DNA of 28,397 nucleotides from a virus. The stretch spans positions 1 through 28,397 of the IMG/VR virus record IMGVR_UViG_3300035034_001430, one strand, 5' to 3'. The notes under the pieces were generated by a model, which made no database searches, had not been told where the DNA came from, and was given only the letters and a program-made list of their open reading frames with translations. Both the position numbers and the translations under genes were made by a program. Shown piece after piece: positions 6,655 through 15,094 of this stretch (positions within the stretch are counted from its first letter, which is position 1; the number at the start of each line of letters is the position of its first letter).

Positions 6655-8418
6655 ATGACGCTATCGGCAACTAATGTAATTGTGATATACAGAGACGGAG
6701 ATTCTGCAAGCGAGTCGTTTGCAGATGAATATATCGCATTACATAATTTGGATCCTGATCAGAAGCAACCTATTGCTTGTAGCTCGGCAGAGGTATTAAC
6801 CAACGAGTCCGCATTTAATACTCAAGTCCTTAATCCTATAAAGTCCGCTATTGCCACTGTTGAGGGCGGAGGTAGATCTGTAAGGGGTATCTTGCTGGGG
6901 TATAAAATTCCTGGAGGATACTATGATGGAGATGATATTATTTCTTCTACTTCAAGAGTCTCCAGGATAGACCATTCTTTCAATAAAAAAGTTGGTAATA
7001 GATTATTTGATAGACAGGTCTACAAGTCATATGATGAAATTGATGCCGCGTTCGCACTGATCTGCACTCGAATAGATGCAGAGACTCTGGATGACGCGAC
7101 TAATATGCTAGACAATATCTCTGTTTTGAAACGTCAACTTTTCGCGAGCGGAACATTCTACATTGATCCATATTCTGATAGGCAGGGTCCATCGGCTTCT
7201 GAATATGAAAATGCAATTATTGATTTTCAGGGCAGGCTTCTTCCGACCTTGAATCTTGAAACATTTTCAACGACATTCTTAGATCCATATATCGACGCAA
7301 TTATACCTCGCGTTACTGAAGACTCTTTTATATGGTCTTGGTTTACAGACAGAGGGTCTCCTAACTTCTTTAGTGACAGTAATGTTACTCGTGTGTTTGC
7401 TTACAACGCAGACTATGATGGGGCTGAGACGATAAGAGATTCGCCTGATCGACGCTGGCCTCAACTGTTCTTGCAAAATGACTATTGCTCATTTGCAGGA
7501 TCTATGTCAAATCCTGGTAACGATGGTTTCTTATTCCCTGCCCCATTCTTTAGAACGCTTTTGAGATCCGGTACATTGGGCGAGGCTTATTTGTTTAGTC
7601 AGCCATATCTTGACTGGTCAATTTCTGTGTTTGGTGATCCTTTGATGAAGGTCTCTTTCCCAGCAGAGCTTGTAGAAGAAAATTCGGGAACACTGTTAAG
7701 AGAGCAATACAGTTGGAAGATAATGCTTAATAACCTCGCCAGAGCTGTAGCCTACTTCATAAGAAAAACAGATGCATGCGAGGATGCTGTAGATAGGATT
7801 GTTGCCAGCACGAATGTTTCAACAGAGGTCGATCTTCTTTATCAATCTGTAAGTTATCTTAATGACAATAACGACTCTCAAAGAAGATCTCAGTTCCAGG
7901 GCGTTACAAACAAAATAATGCAGCACATTGTTGACAGGTCTGTTTTAAGAAACAATGCGACGCCATATCCTAACTTCAATGAATTCTTAACAGATTCTGG
8001 TCAAAAAGTTAGTGAACTTGTTTACGATGTTCAGAATGACGACAATAAGGTCTCTCTAAATAACTTTTACCCAGAAGGGTATTGGGAAGTAGAAAGAATT
8101 ATACAGGACGATGCTGACGCCTTGGCTTTCTATCATTTTGAGATACAGGTTTCAGATACGCCAGACTTCTCAAATATTATTCTAGAAAAGGAAAGCTTCG
8201 ATGATTTAACTGGCTGGTCTTTTGAAGAAAATGAAAACGTGTTTGCAAATGTATCCGCAGGAGGAGTCCCTTCGCGATTTGTTGGTAAAAGAATTAGGTT
8301 CCAGGCTTCTGAGGAAGACTACCTTTCGAGGGCAGAAGTTTATTACTTCAGAATTAGGCAAAGAGATCAGCTAACTTTTTTCGAATATAGAAGCTGGACA
8401 GATATTATATTCACATGA
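6655..8418 (+). CDS. TIGR03790-like protein with C-terminal beta domain
   Basis: 587 residues. The first ~350 residues follow the TIGR03790 pattern: an opening VIVIYRDGDSASESFADEYI, a RGILLGYKIPGG segment, a CTRIDAETLDDATNMLD segment (compare R-L-D-G-x-T), and the ending GTLGEAYLFSQPYLDWSISV followed by FGDPLMKVSFP. That family is described in planctomycetes and other bacteria, and its function is not established. The remaining residues contain a helical region, then a strand-rich end (YHFEIQVSDTPDFS ... VYYFRIRQRD) like a fibronectin type III domain. No signal peptide is seen. It lies directly upstream of the terminase block and its stop overlaps the next start (ATGA). A virion or tail-associated role is possible (inference). 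The ribosome binding site is weak. Confidence 0.55.
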   Translation: MTLSATNVIVIYRDGDSASESFADEYIALHNLDPDQKQPIACSSAEVLTNESAFNTQVLNPIKSAIATVEGGGRSVRGILLGYKIPGGYYDGDDIISSTSRVSRIDHSFNKKVGNRLFDRQVYKSYDEIDAAFALICTRIDAETLDDATNMLDNISVLKRQLFASGTFYIDPYSDRQGPSASEYENAIIDFQGRLLPTLNLETFSTTFLDPYIDAIIPRVTEDSFIWSWFTDRGSPNFFSDSNVTRVFAYNADYDGAETIRDSPDRRWPQLFLQNDYCSFAGSMSNPGNDGFLFPAPFFRTLLRSGTLGEAYLFSQPYLDWSISVFGDPLMKVSFPAELVEENSGTLLREQYSWKIMLNNLARAVAYFIRKTDACEDAVDRIVASTNVSTEVDLLYQSVSYLNDNNDSQRRSQFQGVTNKIMQHIVDRSVLRNNATPYPNFNEFLTDSGQKVSELVYDVQNDDNKVSLNNFYPEGYWEVERIIQDDADALAFYHFEIQVSDTPDFSNIILEKESFDDLTGWSFEENENVFANVSAGGVPSRFVGKRIRFQASEEDYLSRAEVYYFRIRQRDQLTFFEYRSWTDIIFT

Positions 8419-8786
8419 CCATTAATCCCAACGAATACAAGTTTATATCAGACAGCCTGGGAGAGGCTTCTTCTGTAGGTGTAGATATCGCTAATAGCGT
8501 AGGAAGCATCTTGAACACGCTCAAGGCAAATGAGCTTGACGAAAGCAATACAGACAAGCAAATTCTTCTTGGAGCTTTGGCGGGATCGTACTCTTTTATG
8601 ATCAGGAAGCACATAAGAGTATCTCCTCAGTTAAGAGATATTGTTCTTGCCCTACAAGAGCATATACTTCATAGGTATAACTCTGTGGATGACTTCTTGT
8701 TAGAAAAAGGGATACTCGTCACGCAAGCCTTTGCGGATATATCTAGACAGATGGGATATGAGATAGATCCCACGAATATAGAGTAA
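8415..8786 (+). CDS. Hypothetical helical protein upstream of terminase
   Basis: 123 residues, unrecognised. The ATG overlaps the previous stop (ATGA), so translation is probably coupled. The sequence is predicted mostly helical (ASSVGVDIANSVGSILNTLK, then RDIVLALQEHILHRY), with no membrane segment and no cysteine. The position immediately upstream of the large terminase is where many phages keep a small terminase or a packaging accessory. I see no helix-turn-helix signature that would support a DNA-binding small terminase, so this is only a positional suggestion. Confidence 0.65.
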   Translation: MTINPNEYKFISDSLGEASSVGVDIANSVGSILNTLKANELDESNTDKQILLGALAGSYSFMIRKHIRVSPQLRDIVLALQEHILHRYNSVDDFLLEKGILVTQAFADISRQMGYEIDPTNIE

Positions 8787-8802
8787 TTTCACAAGTTTTG
8801 TC

Positions 8803-8839
8803 GTATATGTCTAATAGGAATAACTATTTAGGCATATAC
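8803..8839 (+). promoter_or_regulatory. Hairpin masking the terminase ribosome binding site
   Basis: Arms at 8803-8817 and 8824-8839 form 15 base pairs with one bulged T (8827), one G-T pair and the loop GAATAA. The right arm contains TTTAGG (8827-8832), the only plausible ribosome binding site for the ATG at 8842, and ends two bases before that ATG. No T run follows, so it is not an ordinary terminator. It should limit translation of the terminase unless opened. Confidence 0.65.
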
Positions 8840-8841
8840 TG

Positions 8842-10761
8842 ATGGGAAGAAAAACAAATAAAGTCAAGCAATTCCAAGACATACTATCAAGTATGTCAGA
8901 GGAATTAACTGGCGAAAAAGTGGAGTCGAAATCCGATCTCCCCGACATTATAACATTCATTGAAGATGACGAATGGCTTGGGCTGGGACCTACTCTTTAT
9001 ACTGCCCAGAGAGTTGTTCTAAAGGCATTTTACAGAGGATCTCGTGGCAATGAAAATCTCGCATTAACGCCAGAAGAAATAGAATGGTGTGAAAAGAATG
9101 GTCTTAATAATGCAGATCCGGATACAGGCAGGGGAGATCTGTTAGCTAAAGTAAAGACAGACGCTACTTTCAGAGAGCTTGTTCTTGTATGGGGTCGCCG
9201 TTCTGGCAAAGACTTTATTGTTTCTCTAATCGCATTGTATGAGGCGATGCAGCTTCTTGAATTACCGGGTGGCGATCCAAGAGAATACTACGGCGTGCAA
9301 AGAGGTGCTGAAATATCTATCCTTACAATCGCTGCGTCTAAGGGTCAAGCACAGATTGCTTTCCGCGAAATTAGAGAGAAAATGAGATTCAGCAAATACT
9401 TCCAAGATAAATATCTTGCGGATGGATTGCAGCAAGGAAGCATTCGTCTTCTAACAAAGCAAGACAAATTAGATAACGAAGAGTTTAAGAAAAAGGGCAT
9501 GCCTGTCAATAATGGTTCAGTTATTATTGAAGTTGGTCACTCTAACCCTGACACGTTGGTTGGTAAGTCTTGCTTCATGCTTATCCTTGACGAAGTCGCA
9601 TCCTACAAAGTTGGAACTGTCGGGTCTGGATCTGGCGACAAAATATATGCTCTTCTTCAACCCACCATTTCTACCTACAACAGGCAAGAGCCTATCTTTG
9701 ATAAAGAAGGCAAACCTGTTATGGATGAAGAAACTGGCGAGCAAGCTGTTAAGACAGTCTATGAAGGAAAGATTGTAAGCATTTCTTCTCCTCGCGGTAA
9801 AGAGGGAAAGCTGTGGGAGCTATGGGAACGACAGGGTGAGGTTAACAACAGGATTGCATGTAGGCTTCCAACATGGGTTGTGAACGAGAGACACAAAGAG
9901 CAGACACTTCGAGAAGAATTCGACGCGATGAGCGAGCAAGAGTTCTATATGGAATTCGGCGCGGAGTTCTCAGGAACTGCTGGTGAAAATATGTTCTCGC
10001 CAGATTTGATTAGAGAGACGTTCAAGACTAATTTGAAAACAAGAGACATTGGAGAGCCTGGAAAGGTTTACTTTGCACACCTCGACCCTGCAACCAACTC
10101 CCACAATTACGCCTTAGTTGTTTGTCATAAAGAGATGTATCTTAATAAGGAAACCAGGAAGTCTGACTTCTTTATTATTGTTGACCATGTCAAGGTTTGG
10201 ACTCCAACGCCTGATCAGTTTATTCCTGTTAATGAAATTGATCAATATATGATTTCTCTTAAGAGAAGATTCCACTTAGGAATGGTAACTTATGATATGT
10301 GGAACTCTGCTGGAAGTATTCTTAAATTGAGAAAACATGGAATTCCGGCGAAGCAGACGGCTTACAATAGGCGTCACAAAATGCAGATATATAGCGAAGT
10401 CGAGGAATTGATGAAAGCCAATAGGCTTATTATTCCGAGATACGGCTTTGATGAGAACACTTCTTTTTCTACCAATCTCTTACACAATGAGATGGTTCAC
10501 TTACAGAGGAAGTTTGATGCCAGCGGATTTAAGGTTTATCCGAAGAAAGAAGGCGACGTAACTAAGACAGACGACGCTATAGACGCTCTGGCCGGCGCGT
10601 GTTGGCTTGCTATATCGAAGGACGTAAACAGGCTACCTTCTGGCAAACTTGTCAACACAGGGGCTGTCCCGCAGGCTCAGAAGCATGACTGGCAAACAAT
10701 GCAGGGCGGAACAATGACGAAAAAAGATTGGGATATTGTCAGTAGGCTTCGTGGTCGATGA
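8842..10761 (+). CDS. terL: Terminase large subunit
   Basis: 639 residues. The motor that packages phage DNA into the prohead and cuts the concatemer. ATPase: Walker A GRRSGKD at residues 118-124 (K123) and Walker B MLILDE at 246-251 (D250, E251), followed by ISSPRGKEGKLWELWE, a coupling-motif region. Nuclease (RNase H fold): FAHLDPATNS with D415, a middle YDMWNS segment, and TKTDDAIDALAGACW with D577, D578 and D581. Both domains are complete and no intein interrupts the gene, although the portal downstream carries them. The ATG follows a long hairpin that covers the ribosome binding site. The last codons form part of a terminator stem. Portal lies ~15 kb downstream, an unusually long separation. 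Confidence 0.93.
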   Translation: MGRKTNKVKQFQDILSSMSEELTGEKVESKSDLPDIITFIEDDEWLGLGPTLYTAQRVVLKAFYRGSRGNENLALTPEEIEWCEKNGLNNADPDTGRGDLLAKVKTDATFRELVLVWGRRSGKDFIVSLIALYEAMQLLELPGGDPREYYGVQRGAEISILTIAASKGQAQIAFREIREKMRFSKYFQDKYLADGLQQGSIRLLTKQDKLDNEEFKKKGMPVNNGSVIIEVGHSNPDTLVGKSCFMLILDEVASYKVGTVGSGSGDKIYALLQPTISTYNRQEPIFDKEGKPVMDEETGEQAVKTVYEGKIVSISSPRGKEGKLWELWERQGEVNNRIACRLPTWVVNERHKEQTLREEFDAMSEQEFYMEFGAEFSGTAGENMFSPDLIRETFKTNLKTRDIGEPGKVYFAHLDPATNSHNYALVVCHKEMYLNKETRKSDFFIIVDHVKVWTPTPDQFIPVNEIDQYMISLKRRFHLGMVTYDMWNSAGSILKLRKHGIPAKQTAYNRRHKMQIYSEVEELMKANRLIIPRYGFDENTSFSTNLLHNEMVHLQRKFDASGFKVYPKKEGDVTKTDDAIDALAGACWLAISKDVNRLPSGKLVNTGAVPQAQKHDWQTMQGGTMTKKDWDIVSRLRGR

Positions 10762-10804
10762 TTATATATTCCGATAAGGATAAGAGGTTTCGACCACATT
10801 TTTT
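10751..10804 (+). terminator. Terminator overlapping the end of terL
   Basis: GTGGTCGA (10751-10758, inside the last codons of terL) pairs perfectly with TCGACCAC (10790-10797), followed by six T (10799-10804). The loop is long (31 bases), which lowers the certainty, but the stem and T run are in the right place between terL and the next gene. Confidence 0.55.
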
Positions 10805-10849
10805 CGCAATAATAAAAAACAAGTTTATCTACTTAGGAAAGAGTAAATT

Positions 10850-11821
10850 ATGGCTTTCAATTACAAAAAAGCACAAGCAGACGACACCCTCAACTATCAA
10901 AAGAAACTTGAGGAAAAACGTGACGACATGAACCAGTCTTCACCCGATGAAGGGAATACCGAATTGCAGCTTAAGCACAACTATCGCAAGGATGATGATG
11001 CTTCTGTTCCCTTCAACAAACAATTGGAGAGCGCTCGCACCGGAACAAATAATGGAGTCACTGAAAAATCTCTTGACGGCAACAGTAAGGTCTATAACGA
11101 GAAAAGAGACGACACGACCCACAATCGCAACGCAAAGTCGCAAGACCTTGTTGCTGAGGCTCACGATCAGGCTAAGCTTGAAAAGTTCCGAGAGGCTCAG
11201 AATGGTCAAGAAAGAGATACTTCTTTTTGGGACGACTATGTAGGCGTTCAAATGTTAGGACCAGAAACCAAGATTGTTGCCAATAAGCAAAAGAGTCAGC
11301 TTCCTAACCATCCTGATAGATACAAGGGCTTGAAGCCAGAAATTAAGAAAGAAATTGATGAACTTGTTATGGCCAGTTCCAAGCAAGCTGACAAGATGCA
11401 ATTCCATATTTTTGCCAAGGCTGCGATGCAAGATCGAGATCTTAACGAAGACGAGAAGCAAATGATCCGAGACATTAATGGATCTAAAGCAAGGATGCTT
11501 GCGGCTTACGAAACGGCAAACGACACAGGCGTATGGGTTAACCCCAAGACCGCTCAGTTCGGAAACGGGTTACCAGCAGGAGTGCCTGCCCGAGGACAAG
11601 GACGAGGTCGTCTTCAATTCGACGGAGGCGGAGACTTCCCCTCAAACCCTCCATCAGCCGGAGATGCTATGGGTAAGGGTCTAGGAAAAAATGACGGACC
11701 ATTAGTTCTAAACTATGACGACGGAGGCTCTGTAAGGGTTGTTAACAGCAGAGGCGAGTCTATAGATAGATTTGATTCTGCTGGGGAGGCAAAGGCTCAT
11801 TATCCTGAAGTGGAAGTGTAA
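10850..11821 (+). CDS. Hypothetical charged protein with C-terminal DGS-type domain
   Basis: 323 residues, unrecognised. The first ~115 residues are highly charged and repeat-poor, with many D, K, N and Q (likely disordered). The centre (KGLKPEIKKEIDELVMASSK, IFAKAAMQDRDLNEDEKQMI) is helical. It contains the K-T-A motif in NPKTAQFGNG and a KKAQ near the start. The last ~35 residues (DDGGSVRVVNSRGESIDRF, then GEAKAHYP) resemble the N-terminal segment of the next gene's product. The start follows AGGAAAGAG. Its place right after the terminase terminator suggests the first gene of a structural operon. Capsid accessory or scaffold-like roles are possible, none shown. Confidence 0.75.
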   Translation: MAFNYKKAQADDTLNYQKKLEEKRDDMNQSSPDEGNTELQLKHNYRKDDDASVPFNKQLESARTGTNNGVTEKSLDGNSKVYNEKRDDTTHNRNAKSQDLVAEAHDQAKLEKFREAQNGQERDTSFWDDYVGVQMLGPETKIVANKQKSQLPNHPDRYKGLKPEIKKEIDELVMASSKQADKMQFHIFAKAAMQDRDLNEDEKQMIRDINGSKARMLAAYETANDTGVWVNPKTAQFGNGLPAGVPARGQGRGRLQFDGGGDFPSNPPSAGDAMGKGLGKNDGPLVLNYDDGGSVRVVNSRGESIDRFDSAGEAKAHYPEVEV

Positions 11822-12304
11822 ATGAGAATAGTAAAAACAGCAAAATACAAAGAATCTTTTGTTTCTCCGCCAATGGCTGGAGAGGAAGTTATGCTAATCG
11901 TTAAAGAGGATGGATCTGTTGTCGCCAAAGCCATAAGAAGTGGTCAGCCGCAAGAAATCGGCTCCTACAGAGATGTTAGCGAAGCCTTAATTCAGCACCC
12001 AGATGCTAACGTTAGAAGATCGCCTCGTTCAGTTGGAAAAACAAATCCATTTGGTAAAGCTGCTCAAGTTAACGGTATGCCTAACCCGTATTATGGGCAT
12101 TTTGTATTTAAGTTCGGTGTTGAGATGGATGAATTTAGGGGAGACATGAATGATACAGAAGGCTACCTCATGTACCAAGAAAGAAGACTTCAAAAGGCAA
12201 GAGAAACATTTGATGAAATAAAGAGTGCCATAGATGAGGGAATATCAATGAACTCATTCCCTGGTGGGGTAATGCTTAAGGATTGGAAAATGGATACAGA
12301 TTAA
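11822..12304 (+). CDS. Hypothetical protein, N-terminal KTA motif
   Basis: 160 residues; the ATG follows the previous stop without a gap. It opens MRIVKTAKYKESF, one of several openings of the form M-R/K-x-x-x-T-A-K in this region. Residues ~23-60 (MLIVKEDGSVVAKAIRSGQP, SYRDVSEALIQHP) resemble the C-terminal segment of the upstream protein: D-G-S-V, a serine and glycine turn, then E-A and H/P near the end. The rest (EFRGDMNDTEGYLMYQERRL, FDEIKSAIDEGISMNSFPGG) looks folded and helical. The stop overlaps the next start (TAATG). No function known. Confidence 0.72.
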   Translation: MRIVKTAKYKESFVSPPMAGEEVMLIVKEDGSVVAKAIRSGQPQEIGSYRDVSEALIQHPDANVRRSPRSVGKTNPFGKAAQVNGMPNPYYGHFVFKFGVEMDEFRGDMNDTEGYLMYQERRLQKARETFDEIKSAIDEGISMNSFPGGVMLKDWKMDTD

Positions 12305-12942
12305 TGGATGGATTTAATAACAAATCTTATGAAGCTTCTATTTACCTTACTTGCAAATTGTGCGGAAAAACATCTCCGTTCAAACAGGCAAGCAACGGAT
12401 GTCCTTCATGTCGCCACCACCTTCTAAAGGTAGCTCATAGGGGTAATGATCCTAAAATGGATCGACTTCACAGACGCAAAGGCGACGAATATCTAGAACA
12501 AGACAGACCTGCTGTCGGTCCTAATGATGGCAGGGGCTATAAGATGACGACAATGGGCGACGAGGGAGGTATGGGTGCAAGCGGTCTCGGAGGCAACCAA
12601 AGAGAAGGGTATCCAGATGGCATCTCTGCTGAAGAGAAAAAAGAACACAAAGTAAACAATAGTATACCAACGGACCCCAGCAATATAGATCCTGCCGAAG
12701 ATCTAGAGGGAAATAAAGAGAACCCATATGGGGACAACAACCCAAGCGCTAATTTCGCAGATCCTGAAGAACCCACCAGCATTAGGAGTATGCAAAGGGA
12801 GCGTCAAAAGTTTCCTAATCAGTCTACGGAAGGCAATCTTAACAAATCTCGCGCAAAAGATCAAAGTAAACATCCTCGTTTAGTCGATACAGATAGTGTA
12901 TTCAATACCGTCATGAAACGACAACGAGGAATTAGAAGATGA
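12304..12942 (+). CDS. Zinc-ribbon hypothetical protein
   Basis: 212 residues from the ATG that overlaps the previous stop (TAATG); an in-frame ATG at 12283 is less likely. Near the N-terminus CKLCGKTSPFKQASNGCPSC gives two C-x-x-C knuckles 12 residues apart, a zinc ribbon, followed by RHHLLKVAHRG. The remaining ~170 residues are rich in G, N, P, D, E and K and look disordered (GGMGASGLGGNQREGYPDG). The stop overlaps the next ATG (ATGA). Such proteins in phage genomes are often virion or host-transcription accessory proteins. I cannot say which. Confidence 0.72.
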   Translation: MDGFNNKSYEASIYLTCKLCGKTSPFKQASNGCPSCRHHLLKVAHRGNDPKMDRLHRRKGDEYLEQDRPAVGPNDGRGYKMTTMGDEGGMGASGLGGNQREGYPDGISAEEKKEHKVNNSIPTDPSNIDPAEDLEGNKENPYGDNNPSANFADPEEPTSIRSMQRERQKFPNQSTEGNLNKSRAKDQSKHPRLVDTDSVFNTVMKRQRGIRR

Positions 12943-13880
12943 AACTATTAGTTACTGCAAAGGCAAAAGGCGAAGTAATTTTCCCTACTATCAACTATCC
13001 TGTAAAAGCAGGTCAGTTTATTTATGTAGACAAGAATCAATACTACGCCAATGATATCCAATCTGCTCTTAAAAACGAATATCTTAAAATGGATGATGGA
13101 GATGACAATCAAGAAGAGCTTAACTCTATGATTGAGATCGTCAACATTAGCCCCCGATCAATTGGTATCGGAGATATCTCGTTGCTAAGTAAAGAAAGAA
13201 AGCATATTTCAGAAGAAGCTGCCGCGCACCCTCAAGTAGAGCTTGCAGTAAATCAAGGCTTGGTAGAACTCATTTATCCTGATGAGGAAGAGGAAGATGA
13301 TGAGGAAGAAAAGCCTAAGCCAAAGAAAAAGAAAAAGAAGTCTAAGTCCAAGAAAGCTGCTAAGAAAGCAGAAGTCGAGGGCAAGGAAAACGATGAGACT
13401 GAAGCCCCTGATATTAGTCACAAGATGCAGTCATGGGATCCTGAAACCAAGTCAATGCTGAATAAGGAAGAATCTTCAGCCAGAGTTGTCACATACGAGC
13501 CTCTACCTGAATCTGTTAAATCATCTCAAGAAGGCGTCCAAGTTGGAGACATTGACTTTGATGCAGAAGAGAAAGAAGAATCTAAGCCTAAAAAAACTGC
13601 TTCTAAGAAAAAGAAAAAGCGTAGAGTTTCTAAGAAAAAGGTCGCCAAGTCGGTTGCCAAGAAACCTTCTAATGGCAAAAAGATTAAGCTATCCGCATAT
13701 TCAAAAGAGGGGTCAGGCAACAAAAAGTCGAAATCATCTATTAAACCAGTGGGTACAGTTCGAACCCAAGGCGATCCTGTTCTACCAAATGAGCAAGAAA
13801 TCAGCTTTGTGGATCGAGAGCAGACTGTTGATCGTATGAGACAGCGAGGCATTGTCCCACAAAATGATGAAATTGATTAA
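12939..13880 (+). CDS. Acidic/lysine-rich protein, histone-tail-like C-terminus
   Basis: 313 residues. A folded N-terminal part of ~105 residues (MKLLVTAKAKGEVIF, YPVKAGQFIYVDKNQYYAND, VNISPRSIGIGDISLL) is followed by an acidic run (EEEEDDEEE, near residue 116). Then come two lysine-rich stretches, KPKPKKKKKKSKSKKAAKKA and KKTASKKKKKRRVSKKKVAK, separated by a linker. The basic parts resemble histone H1-like or SR-type tails and could bind DNA or RNA. No catalytic motif. The ATG overlaps the previous stop; the TAA overlaps the next ATG. It may be a packaged or nucleoid-associated virion protein, by inference from composition and place only. Confidence 0.72.
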   Translation: MKLLVTAKAKGEVIFPTINYPVKAGQFIYVDKNQYYANDIQSALKNEYLKMDDGDDNQEELNSMIEIVNISPRSIGIGDISLLSKERKHISEEAAAHPQVELAVNQGLVELIYPDEEEEDDEEEKPKPKKKKKKSKSKKAAKKAEVEGKENDETEAPDISHKMQSWDPETKSMLNKEESSARVVTYEPLPESVKSSQEGVQVGDIDFDAEEKEESKPKKTASKKKKKRRVSKKKVAKSVAKKPSNGKKIKLSAYSKEGSGNKKSKSSIKPVGTVRTQGDPVLPNEQEISFVDREQTVDRMRQRGIVPQNDEID

Positions 13881-14053
13881 TGCGATACGTCCTTACTAAG
13901 CTGGCTAAAGAGAAGCAAAAAAGCAATAAACAAAACGACGACGAGATGGTTCGTCGTTACTTCGGCGATCTGTACGACGAAGAATATGCTGACGCTTTAG
14001 TCGCTGACGAAGATTCGCCTCGCAAAGAAGCGGACTCTCAAAGTGATGACTGA
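13880..14053 (+). CDS. Small acidic protein (57 aa)
   Basis: A short gene starting with the ATG that overlaps the previous TAA (TAATG). It codes for 57 residues beginning MRYVLTKLAKEKQKSNKQ and ending in an acidic tail (YDEEYADALVADEDSP). The M-R-Y-V-L-T-K-L-A opening is of the same kind as MRIVKTAKY and MKLLVTAKA in the genes upstream. The stop TGA (14051-14053) overlaps the start of the next gene, and the tight overlaps on both sides support that it is real. Function unknown. Confidence 0.65.
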   Translation: MRYVLTKLAKEKQKSNKQNDDEMVRRYFGDLYDEEYADALVADEDSPRKEADSQSDD

Positions 14054-14825
14054 CTCATGGTCTATGATTAAAAAAGAACTTGCCGTCTATGGGATCAATC
14101 TCTTAGACGGTAATCTTTGTGAATATTTTTCTGATGGAAATTTAAACAAATTAGAGCTTGTCGAAATGGATAAGATCATTAGAGAAGAAATCAAAGATAA
14201 TACAACACTATTAAATGACCTTTGGATAGACCTGTCCAAAGTTCTAAATGAAACAGGCGATGTAAGCGACATATCTGATCCCAGATCTAATCGCCTTTTC
14301 ATATTCTCTCTCAAAGATCTTTCTTCATGGTTAAACATGTTTGACCCAATGGAAGTGAAACAGTACAAGCCAGTTATAGAGAATGCCCTTAAAAGGGACT
14401 CTTTATCCTATTCTGAAGATCAAAAGAAAAAGATTGTTGAATACAAGATCAGTATAGACTGGGTCCATAGAGTTATATCTAGACTTTATTACATGAGACG
14501 ATTGGTAAAGGTCGCATACAAAGGCAAAACAGAAGCTAACAAGAACAAAATTGTTGTTGCTAAAGGAATATCTGGTCCGTGGGCTAACCTTGACCTACCT
14601 ATGCAGGAGCGTGTTTGGAACTGGATGGAAGAAGATGAGAACTTCCGGAACAGAGACAGAAACATTCGCAAGCAAAGGAGATACCGTAAGGGTCTTGAAC
14701 ATTATAATAAGCCCGAGGTGGGCGAAGGTCACTATTGGCGAGAAATAAGAAACGAACCTTACAAATGGTCAGACAAGGGTTCTGAAAGTCCGTATCCAAG
14801 TCGAAACACTATGTTTTGGGGTTAA
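14046..14825 (+). CDS. Hypothetical structural-region protein
   Basis: 259 residues from the ATG at 14046 (a GTG one codon earlier is possible). The first half is helical and acidic (MDKIIREEIKDNTTLLNDLW, SLKDLSSWLNMFDPMEVKQY). The second half is basic and aromatic (DWVHRVISRLYYMRRLVKVA, RKQRRYRKGLEHYNKPEVGE, HYWREIRNEPYKWSDKG). It ends with PYPSRNTMFWG and a normal TAA. The IsrB element begins within a few bases after this stop, so the gene itself appears intact. No family recognised. Confidence 0.75.
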   Translation: MTDSWSMIKKELAVYGINLLDGNLCEYFSDGNLNKLELVEMDKIIREEIKDNTTLLNDLWIDLSKVLNETGDVSDISDPRSNRLFIFSLKDLSSWLNMFDPMEVKQYKPVIENALKRDSLSYSEDQKKKIVEYKISIDWVHRVISRLYYMRRLVKVAYKGKTEANKNKIVVAKGISGPWANLDLPMQERVWNWMEEDENFRNRDRNIRKQRRYRKGLEHYNKPEVGEGHYWREIRNEPYKWSDKGSESPYPSRNTMFWG

Positions 14826-14836
14826 TAAGTCAACTA

Positions 14837-14857
14837 CCCAACGCTAAAGCTGTTGGG
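14837..14857 (+). repeat. Left-end hairpin of the IsrB element
   Basis: CCCAACGC and GCTGTTGGG pair over 8 bp with a TAAA loop and one bulged T, the form of hairpin bound by Y1 (TnpA) transposases. It is identical to 16129-16149. Confidence 0.85.
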
Positions 14858-15094
14858 CTTGAGGAGTAAGATGCTTACCACATCACAATCTTCGAGTTAA
14901 ACGGGAGACTAGCTTGCCCAAGATCAGGGAACCCCTGGTCGCCTGAAGGAAACTGAATCACCTGAGCGTGGTAGCTCAAGAGTACGTTAGAGATGCTCCC
15001 CAAGTCTTTAACCTCTACGGAGATCAGTAGCGAAGGGGTATATACACAGGTTTTCAGTCCTGGCTTACCGCACTAAAACTGAAGAGAGTCAATT
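14837..15094 (+). ncRNA. Probable omega-RNA (IsrB guide RNA scaffold)
   Basis: 258 non-coding bases directly upstream of isrB, the place and size expected for the omega-RNA of IscB/IsrB systems. Stems visible: the end hairpin; GTAAG/CTTAC (14866-14878); an 8-bp stem GATCAGGG/CCCTGGTC (14922-14940); GAGC/GCTC (14964-14976); CTC/GAG around 15012; and CAGG/CCTG near 15048-15062. CTTGAG (14858-14863) is complementary to CTCAAG (14974-14979), a possible long-range pairing. In this family the guide is the 5' extension that reads the flanking DNA just outside the left end, here the bases before ~14836 (TTTTGGGGTTAATAAG region). The RNA role is inferred from family knowledge; expression is not shown. 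Confidence 0.7.

Noticed and set aside
8415-8786. Small terminase subunit
   Set aside because: Position alone suggests it; no helix-turn-helix or oligomerisation signature is visible, so it is left as hypothetical.
14826-15094. tRNA or riboswitch in the leader before isrB
   Set aside because: No cloverleaf or acceptor pairing; position, size and adjacency to isrB fit an omega-RNA better.
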